A DNA stretch of 35,989 nt from Methylococcales bacterium (GTDB lineage: Bacteria; Pseudomonadota; Gammaproteobacteria; JABHGC01), in the NCBI GenBank assembly GCA_018671575.1, contig JABHHM010000281.1, forward strand, positions 1 through 35,989, read 5' to 3'. Shown here piece by piece: positions 8,401-15,800 of the stretch. The position numbers were made by a program, and so were the translations under genes. The stretch's first letter is position 1. Each line of letters opens with the position of its first letter. The notes under the pieces were generated by a model. That model was not told where the DNA came from, ran no database searches, and was given only the letters and a program-made list of their open reading frames with translations.

Positions 8401-9884
8401 CTAAAGATCAAGGGCGTAAAATTACACCGATTGAATTGGGTCAAGAAGCCAGTAAAATTATTGCCATGAGAGAAGTCAAAGGCACATTAGCTGACATCGA
8501 AAAAGCAGGTTCAAAAGTCAAATACATTGCGACTGATGTGAGAAATTCTGAGGCATTAAAAACTTCGCTTGATCCTATCAGAGCAGAGTGGGGTGCTATT
8601 ACAGGTTTAATTCATGCGGCAGGCACTTTGGCAGATAAAAATATCAAAGACAAAACCGTTGAACAATTTGAAAGGGTTTTTCAAACCAAAGTTGCTGGCT
8701 TAGCTGGATTACTGGATGCCACAAAAAATGATCCATTGAACGTGATCTGTCTGTTTTCATCCGTCGCAGGACGTGGTGGTAATGTCGGACAATGTGACTA
8801 TTCAATGGCCAATGAAGTATTGAACAAAGTTGCTCAGGCAGAAGTGGTGAGACGTGACGGTAAGTGTCTTGTTAAATCAGTAAACTGGGGGCCTTGGGAT
8901 GGTGGTATGGTGACACCTGCTTTGAAAAAACATTTTCAATCCATGGGTATTGATCTGATTTCATTACAAGATGGTACCGATTATCTGGTTCAAGAATTGA
9001 CCAATATTGATCGTGGTCAAATTGAAATCGTAGTGGGCGGTGCTGCTCGGGAAATGCCTCAGTTTTTAGCGGCCAATTCGCAAGAAAAAAAAATGGAACT
9101 TTGGGTCAATAAAGAAAAATATCCTTACTTATTGAGTCACCAAATCAAAGGTAAGCCCGTTATTCCTATGATGCAGGTTGTAGAATGGTTCATGAGAATG
9201 GCACAAGCCAATCGACCTGATTTACTGCCAGTCTCATTAATGAACATTAAAGTGCTGAAAGGTGCAATGCTGGAAAATTATGAGGGAGTGGGTGATCAAC
9301 TGTGGGTGAGTTGTCAGGAAAATGCCGATGATCCGTTAAGTTATGAGTTATCTTTGTTGTCTGCTAACGGCATCAAACATTACAGTGCCATGATGAAAAT
9401 GGATTTAAGATCAAGAAAAACCAATGCATCATCTGATGCGTTGAAAATATCTAATGATAACTTTAAAAGCTGGCCTTGGCAGTCGAATGAAATTTATGGT
9501 GATAAATTGTTCCATGGTGATGATTTTCATGTTATTTCTGAGCTGGAAGGTGTGTCTGCCGATGGTGGTGAAGCCGTCTTAGAAGGAACAATTGATAAGC
9601 AATGGCCAAATGGTCCATGGTTGACAGATACTGCGGCTCTTGATGGCGGTTTACAGTTAGCAATCCTTTGGGGAATTCAGCAGTCAGGTAAAACATCATT
9701 GCCCACAGGTTTTGAAGCGTTTATTCCGCATTCAACTAAAGCCATTGAAGGTCCTGTTCATTGTCGTTTTAAGTCTCGTATGGTGGGTGGCTTGCGATCT
9801 GAAAATGATCTGCTTTTTACCTCAAAAGATGGTGAGGTGATTGCCGAGCTGAAAGGTTTGCAAATGCACATGCTTGAGAAATAA
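2457..9884 (+). CDS. pfaA: PUFA synthase subunit PfaA: KS-AT-6xACP-KR-DH
   Basis: This 2475-residue iterative type I synthase subunit builds very long polyunsaturated acyl chains from malonyl-CoA. Domains in order: ketosynthase (about 10-470; DAACASS with Cys212, EAHGTGT, IGHTKASAG); malonyl acyltransferase (about 578-890; GQGSQY, GHSFGE with Ser677, and AFHS, which fits malonyl specificity); a Pro/Val/Thr/Gln linker (about 950-1140); six acyl carrier proteins, each with LGIDSIKR (Ser1179, 1276, 1370, 1467, 1559, 1654); an NADPH ketoreductase (GGARG near 1928, Tyr2115 in CDYSMAN); and a C-terminal PKS-type dehydratase with HxxxGxxxxP (His2228) and DxxxQ (Asp2396). All key residues are present, so every domain should be active once the ACPs receive phosphopantetheine. 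The modifying transferase is not in this window. The linker carries an HxxF-x7-HxxF motif that recurs in the next subunit. The gene ends one base before the next start codon. In myxobacteria the equivalent is Pfa2. Confidence 0.95.
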   Translation: MSKKIKSSAQQPIAVVGVSALYPGSSAVDGFWKNIINAEDQIREVPPTHWLIEDYYDPDPTAPDKTYCKTGAFLDPVPFNPMEFGMPPNAMPSTDTAQLLALIVAKKVLDDASNGQFKDLNKDNISVILGVASGTELLSNLVSRLQRPVWVKALRETGLPESQVQEACNRISDSYVPWQESSFPGLLGNVVAGRIANRFDLGGTNCVTDAACASSLSAMSMGISELYLGQSDMVITGGADALNEILMYMCFSKTPAFSPTGDCRPFSDKGDGTIIGEGIGMMALRRLEDAERDGNKIYAVISGYGTSSDGSGTSVYAPKPEGQAKALRRAYNEAGYSPSTVELLEAHGTGTKAGDKAEFNGVNSVFSESSPDTKQWCAIGSVKSQIGHTKASAGIAGMIKAVLSLNNKILPPTLKVDKPNPALNIEESAFYINTKTRPWIRASDHPRRASVSSFGFGGSNFHMALEEYKGDSKLATRFRALSSEMLLMSADNSGHLLSDIKKLQEELKTESNLITLAHQSQQDFNEKQAVRLAIIATNDADLADKLGKASDKITKDGKASFSVPSKMHYSVDKATDGKVAFIFPGQGSQYVDMGAELAMAFGSARSVWDDQASNTDETPLHQIVFPQPVFSKEDEAAQTATLTEMAWAQPSIAAVSLSQMAVLNQLGLKPDCVCGHSFGEVTALHSAGVFTEKDTIEVARKRGQLMTQAAADTSGAMSAVSTDRDTLEKLLTEWNVGVVIANHNSPSQIVISGETSAIEEAEKRLKEQKIRAKRLPVASAFHSHIVSSSSKPFHEFLNGLKTKLPTIPVYANTTAKPYAKKTATIKEQLANQLANQVRFVEQIDAMYAEGVRYFVEVGPGNVLTGLVKKCLEGRDHTAINLDRKGQSDVTMLWNGLAQLAVNGFEMNYASLWQDYQLEATAREKVSPHAMYIQGSNYKKPYPPIEGSAAIPKPNPEKPKEIPVVAKPAVAVSTATPVKKQSVQQPVVSTPPMNQTTSQPVQVAKPVVNKPVMQPVQQVSSTQNTNVDGMSSFMAFQKHTADAHNVFQTTMAESHQAFLNMAESALAGLSGGVQPTMPVHQPMAATQVTQSQPVVSTPAVAQPPVVTETPAPTVKVEATPVVAKVTPAPVVEKPVVAPVVATPAIDMRAILLEVVSEKTGYPEEMLDLEMELESGLGIDSIKRVEILSAFQEKAPGLPEVEPTDLANLNTLGEIVDFMQSKMPAGSASATVSIAPVATAPAIDFNKLLLEVVSEKTGYPEEMLDLDMELESGLGIDSIKRVEILSAFQERAPGMPDIEPTDLATLNTLGEIVSFMESKAPATSQAPVVTANVAPSVDLQKILLDVVAEKTGYPTEMLDLEMELESGLGIDSIKRVEILSAFQEQAPGIPEIEPNDLAVLNTLGEIVNFMQAKMPAGSAPVSTVTTTSSATPSVDLNGILLKVVAEKTGYPEDMIEMDMELEAGLGIDSIKRVEILSAFQEQAPGLPEIEPNDLAVLNTLGEIVSFMQAKMPASSAPVTSTATPSIDLNGLLLEVVAEKTGYPVDMIEMDMELEAGLGIDSIKRVEILSAFQEKAPGLPEIEPTDLATLNTLGEIVGYMQSKMPSASATTAPVAQNSAPSVNLEAILFEVVADKTGYPTEMLEMDMELEGGLGIDSIKRVEILSAFQEQAPGLPEIDPSDLAKLNTLGEIVDYMGQKSGSEVTTQTAQTVSSEPATQGVGRYILNVVDSPATGLRMAGLTNASNIAVTNDGQGIAQQLVDKLQTQGLKASLVDSLSADADVVIYMGGLISDVNAESALSINQGAFEAAKTVAAKFTESGGTFITVQDSGGRFSVNNVSVDRAWAAGLTGLVKTAALEWPKATLKAIDIESAGRNSDVIAQALMNELMEGGPEIEVGLSASGNRITLVSEQALLDGAGEAILNADSVLVVSGGARGVTAATLKGLAKAYQPKMVLLGRTPLEDEPDYCVNQLDEASLKRALLTAAKDQGRKITPIELGQEASKIIAMREVKGTLADIEKAGSKVKYIATDVRNSEALKTSLDPIRAEWGAITGLIHAAGTLADKNIKDKTVEQFERVFQTKVAGLAGLLDATKNDPLNVICLFSSVAGRGGNVGQCDYSMANEVLNKVAQAEVVRRDGKCLVKSVNWGPWDGGMVTPALKKHFQSMGIDLISLQDGTDYLVQELTNIDRGQIEIVVGGAAREMPQFLAANSQEKKMELWVNKEKYPYLLSHQIKGKPVIPMMQVVEWFMRMAQANRPDLLPVSLMNIKVLKGAMLENYEGVGDQLWVSCQENADDPLSYELSLLSANGIKHYSAMMKMDLRSRKTNASSDALKISNDNFKSWPWQSNEIYGDKLFHGDDFHVISELEGVSADGGEAVLEGTIDKQWPNGPWLTDTAALDGGLQLAILWGIQQSGKTSLPTGFEAFIPHSTKAIEGPVHCRFKSRMVGGLRSENDLLFTSKDGEVIAELKGLQMHMLEK
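5880..7545 (+). repeat. Six tandem acyl carrier protein repeats inside pfaA
   Basis: Six coding repeats of 276-291 bases, measured between phosphopantetheine serine codons, lie at 5991, 6282, 6564, 6855, 7131 and 7416. Each encodes a unit of about 95 residues containing EKTGYP, LGIDSIKRVEILSAFQE and DLAxLNTLGEIV, joined by Ala/Pro/Ser/Thr linkers. The third and fourth copies are strikingly alike at the DNA level over the second half of the domain and its linker (for example, the stretch after the Lys-Arg codons and the CAAGCAAAAATGCCAGCA tail). This suggests a recent duplication or gene conversion. Multiple ACPs in known PUFA synthases raise productivity. Confidence 0.95.
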
Positions 9885-9885
9885 C

Positions 9886-12800
9886 ATGTCGGAACCTATC
9901 GCAATTGTAGGACAATCCTGCGTTTTACCTGGCGCACTCAATGCTGACGAACTTTGGTCAGCAGTGCAACAGGGACAAAATTTAATTTCATCGGTGCCAG
10001 CAGGTTATTGGCGCATTAATCCTGATGCAGTTTTGCAAAATGGCTCGGGTTCATTGCCCGCCAATGAACGTGCCAGAACAGATCGAGGTGGTTATGTCAG
10101 TGGTTTTGGTGACATATTTAATGCTGATGGTTTTGCCATATCTAAAGAGACAATCCTGTCATTAGATACGGCATTTCAATGGCTGTTACATAGCTCAAGA
10201 CAAGCATTGTCATCGGTTGCCTCAGTCGCTCAGCTACAACATCGTACCAGTGTGATTTTTGGTAATTTATCGTATCCATCACACAATTTAACGCAATTGG
10301 CTGAGTCAATTTGGCTACAATCTAATCAGCATTTATTAAATGGTCAAGCAGCTGAATTGGCTGGCATTGTTCAACCTGCTTTTCAAAACAGATACATGTC
10401 AGGTTATCCTGCTCATGTTGTTGCGAATGCACTTGGACTCGGTGGCGAATCATTTTGTCTGGATGCGGCTTGCGCTTCATCACTGTATGCCTTGAAACTG
10501 GCTTGTGACAAATTAAATTCTGGTCAATCTGATTTGGTATTGGCTGGCGGTATTAATTGTGCCGATGATTTGTTTTTACATGTTGGGTTTTCAGCATTGC
10601 AGGCATTGAGTAAGTCAGGTCAAAGTCTGCCATTCAATAATCAGGCAGATGGCTTATTACCTGCCGAAGGTGTTGCTGTAGTTGCGCTTAAGCGTTTAGC
10701 TGATGCAGAAGCCCAAGGCGATGATATTTTAGCCGTTGTTCGTGGAGTTGGATTATCCAATGACGGTCGCAGTGGTAGCTTTTTAGCACCAGCGATGCAA
10801 GGCCAAGTTCGGGCAATCAAAGCCGCCTATCAGCAATCAGGTTTAAATCCCAAAGATATTTCTTTAATGGAATGTCATGCCACGGGAACGCCTGTGGGTG
10901 ATACAGAAGAAATTAAAAGTATGTCGGAAGTTTTTAAAGACAATCATGACATGCCGATTGGTTCATTAAAATCCAATATGGGGCATTTAATCACTGCTTC
11001 TGGCATGGCTGGGTTAATGAAAGTCATTGCCAGCATGAAAGCTGGTGTCAGACCACCGACTTTAAATACCGAAACTCCAATCGATATTTTATCAAGTTCA
11101 CCTTTCAGATTACTCAAAGAGGCTGAGCCTTGGGAGTGTAATGGTCTGAAACGTGCGGGTATTAATAATTTTGGTTTTGGTGGTAATAATGCACATTGTA
11201 TTGTCGAAGAGTATCAACAAACTGCCGAAGCTTATCAGCCCAAAATAACATCAGGTGCTTCATCTGAAATTGCCATTGTTGGTATCGATATTATTGCGGG
11301 ATCAGCTGATAATATTGCGACTTTTGCTCAAGATGTCTTTTTAGAAAATCGTCAGACCAACCCTCAAATAAAATCTTTCGAGCTATCTTTAAAGGGCTTG
11401 AAATTTCCACCGATGGATTTAAAGAAAAGTTTGCCGCAACAAACCATCATGATGAGTGTGGCGCGTGGTGCGGTGGCTGATGCAGGTGGTTTGACAGGCT
11501 ATGAAGCAACAACGGGTACTTTTATCGGTATGCAGTGTGATGCTGAAATTGCTCGTTTTGGTGTGCGTTGGAGAATGTCAGAATGGGCTGAAAAATGGTC
11601 TCACTCCAGTCAAACAGAATTTGATACTCAATGGTCACAACAGGCACGAGATGCGGCAGGGCCATTCCTTGAGTCAGCAGGTGTGGTTGGTGCGATGCCA
11701 AATATTCCTGCCAATCGTTTAAACAGTCAGTTTGATTGGGGTGGTTACAGCTTTGTGACTTGCAGTGAAGAACTCTCAGGTATTGTGGCATTAAATACTG
11801 CCATTAGTGCTTTGCAGAACAATGAACTGGATGTGGCGTTGGTGGGAGCAGTTGATCTTAGTTGTGAACCCGTCAATCAAACGGCCGCCACTCATACTTT
11901 ACCTGTGACTCGTCATCAAGCAGGAGATGCGGCTGTTGCTTTGATCTTGAAAAGAGCTGATGATGCCCGAAAAGATAATGATAAAATTTATGCCATTGTT
12001 TCAAATGATTCACAACAATCCTCAAATTATCAACTGGGGTTAGATTTAGACGAAAACAGTAGTTATATAACACAACGTTTTGGTCATTCACATTGTACAT
12101 CTGGTTTATTGCATATAACCGCTGCTGCCTTAGCCTGTTCTTCTCGTATTCAGCCGTATTGGAATTCAAATTCAGCAGACGAAAATAATTATTCAACTCA
12201 AGTCACCATTCAATCATTTAGTGGACAACAATCAACAATAAAACTATCTGGAGATGCAGAACATCGCACCAATTTGTTGACGGAAAAGGGGATTTCATTG
12301 GCTACACAAAACAAGCAGGGAGCAGGTAATGCTCCCTCATTACAATTTAATGCACATTATGATAATGTGCAATTTCCTGCAAAAACAACCAATTTAGCAA
12401 CCGCTAGTTCGAGTGCTGAAGAGTCAATGGCTCCACCGCCCATGTTGCCATCGGTGATGAATCAAATACCTGTTATGTCAACGCCTGTTGCCGTACCTAA
12501 TAATCAAGCAGAAGCCACTCAAAATGTAGCGACATCGGTTGTGGTGCAACCTCAAGTGCAACAAACCAGTCAAGCAGGTTTGCAGGCAACTAGCACTACC
12601 GTTGCACAGCAAACGGTGGTTGTGACTGGTGTTGACCCTGTGAGTGATTTGTTGGCTCAAGCTTCGGCAATGCATCAAAACTTTATCAAGCAACAATCGC
12701 AATTACATCAACAGTTCATGTCTTTGCAACAACAGGCATGGGGACAAAATACATCAAACAATATGACTCCATCGGTGGCAGAAAATTATCCTGCTGAGTC

Positions 12801-15800
12801 TGCCGTTGTGAGTGAATCGCCCATATCTCAACCAACATCTCAAGAAAGCATCAATGTTCCACCGCCAGTAATGGTTGAACCTGCTATTGCTAAACCCGTT
12901 GTTAATCAAGAAATTACTACTTCAACAACAAAACAAGAGGTGCCCTCTAAACCAAAAGAAACTTCAACTGCTACTCAAGAAAATAATATTGATTCTACCA
13001 GTAAAGCACCTGTTCCTACGGGGCCAAAGTTTTCTCGTGAAGACTTAGAAGTATTGGCATCAGGTAAAATATCATCTGTTTTAGGGGCATTATTTGAACA
13101 ACAAGATCAATATGATATTCAGGTGAGAATGCCAGAACCACCGTTGTTACTTGCTGATCGTGTAACGGGAATTAAAGGTGATGCAGGCTCAATGGGGACG
13201 GGGACTATCTGGACAGAAACAGATGTGCCAAAAGATGCCTGGTACTTGCATCAAGGTGCTGTACCTCCTGGGATTATGATTGAATCAGGTCAGGCTGATT
13301 TGTTATTAATTTCCTGGTTAGGTGCTGATTTTCTTAATAAAGGCGAAAGAGCTTATCGTCTATTGGGTTGTGAATTAACTTACCATGAAGGTGGAATGCC
13401 TCGTCCTGGTGATACTCTTTGTTATGATATTCACGTTGATGGTCATGCCAAGCATGGCGATGTTCGTTTATTCTTTTTCCATTACGATTGTCGCGTCAAT
13501 GACCAATTAAAACTCTCTGTCCGTCAGGGACAAGCTGGGTTTTTTAACACCGAAGAGCTGGCTGATTCAGGTGGCGTATTATGGAGTGCAGAGGACGACG
13601 AACCTAAAGAAAATGCACAAATGGCTCCATCTCCTGTTGAATGCAAGCGCACTAGCTTTAGCAAAGAATTGGTTCAAGCATTCGCCGAAGGTCGAGCTTA
13701 CGAATGTTTTGGTGAAGGTTTTGAAGCAACTGCCGCTCATACTCGAACGCCAGGGATTCCCACGGGTAAAATGAAAATGTGGGAAGAAGTGACCGAACTA
13801 TCTTCACGTGGAGGACCTTGGAAACGTGGTTATTTAAAAATTGAAACTCCGATTACCAAAGATGATTGGTATTTCAAGGGTCATTTTAAAAATGACCCTT
13901 GTATGCCTGGCACATTAATGGCCGATGCCGCAGTACAAACCATGGCGTTTTACATGGCATCTCAAGGTTTTACATTACACCGTGATGGTTGGCATTTTGA
14001 ACCAATGCCTGATGAAGCTTATAAATTTGTTTGTCGTGGACAGGTACTACCACATGCCAAACATTTAACCTATGAATTGTATGTCGAAGAAATTATTGGT
14101 GGAGACACTCCTACTATTTATGGCGCAATGTTATGTACTTGTGATGGGCAAAAAGTATTTCAATGTCGACGATATGGTCTGCGTTTAGTACCAAATTGGC
14201 CATTAACCAGTATGCCAGAATTATTAGAAGGTCATGAAGCTCCACGAGTGGTGGGTGAGTCTGGTGATGTTTGTGGTGACTATTCTGCGTTATTGGCTTG
14301 TGCGTGGGGTGCGCCAACTGCCGCCTTTGGTCAAATGTATAAGCGTTTTGATGGACCTTGCACAGTACCTAGATTACCAGGGCCTCCGTATCACTTTATG
14401 TCAAAAGTATTATCGGTTGAAGGTCATCCAGGTAAACCAGAACCTGGCAAAAAATTGATTTCAGAATACGATGTTCCACCTGATGCTTGGTATTTTAATG
14501 AAAATGGTCATGCAGTCATGCCATTTTGTGTGCTGTGTGAAGTATTGTTACAACCTTGTGGTTGGTTTGGTTCTTTTATGGGTTTTGCAACTCGCAGTGA
14601 TAATGATTTGTGTATCCGTAATTTGGATGGTGATTCATCAAAACAATTGATTGAATTGGGTAGAAATTTTGGTACTTTAAGAATTGAAGTAACACTCACC
14701 AAACTCAGTCAAATGGGGCCAATGGCATTGGTGTTTTTCCATGTTGACAGTTACAAAGGTAATGAATTAGTTCATACACTGAATACGTCTTTTGGTTTTT
14801 TCAGTCAGGAAGCTTTAGTGACTCAGCTGGGTCTACCAGTTACCGATGAAATTCGTGAATTAAGAGACAAAGAATCAGATTATTTTGTCGATTTAACTGA
14901 AAAGCCAGAAAAATTCTGTGCAGGGTCTCTCCGAATTGCCAATCCAATGTTACGAATGATCGACCAGTTAACGGGTTATTGGCCAGAAGAAGGTGATGCT
15001 GGGTTGGGTCGAATTAGAGCCAGACAAACCGTTGATCCTGATGCGTGGTATTTCAAAGCTCACTTTTTCCAAGATCCCGTTCAGCCTGGTTCTTTAGGTC
15101 TTGAAGCTTTATTACAATTGTTGCAATGTTACATGATTGAAAAAGGATTGGATGCGGGTCTCAAAGAGCCACGTTTTGAAGCCATTGCGATGAATGAAGA
15201 TATGATTTGGAAATATCGTGGACAGGTCGTTCCAAGCAAAGAATTTGTCACCACTGAATTAGAAATCACCAAAGTTGTGCGTGATGAAAACAGCATTGTT
15301 GCAATTGCCAAAGGTAACTTATGGTGTGATGGATTAAGAATCTATTCTGTTGAAAACATGGCAATGAGAATTACTGATGGTGCTTTTCCCAAAACCACAA
15401 TTACCAGTTCTCAGCTAAAAGACGCCGATCCTACTGGAGAGAGTCTAAAAAAAATTCTAAAATCTGATATTTGCGGTGAAATTGTCCTGCATAAGGACAA
15501 TTCTCCATGGATTTCAGATCATTGCCCAACTTATACTGTGCCTGCTTTACCCATGATGGTGATGGTGGATTACCTTGCCAGTGCCGCACATGATGGTTTT
15601 CCAGAGATGAAAGTGGTTGGTTTGCAAGATGTTCAGGTTTTTCGTTGGGTTTTGATTGAAGAATCGGTGCGCCTAAAAACAGAAATAAAAGAACTAGACA
15701 ATAATAAATTGGAAGTTACCTTGTTGCTGTGGCGCGATGCAGACATAGAAAAACTATCCCGTTTTGAACCTGCCGCCAAAGGCATTGTGACACTGGCAAA

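Noticed and set aside
9874-9885. TTG start for pfaC 12 bases before the ATG
   Set aside because: It lies inside the end of pfaA, and the MSEPIAIVG start at ATG 9886 is the normal beginning of a ketosynthase domain with one-base coupling to the pfaA stop.
11873-12702. Minus-strand open frames inside pfaC (107 and 74 codons)
   Set aside because: They mirror the chain-length factor and Gln-rich linker coding; no recognisable protein features or translation signals.
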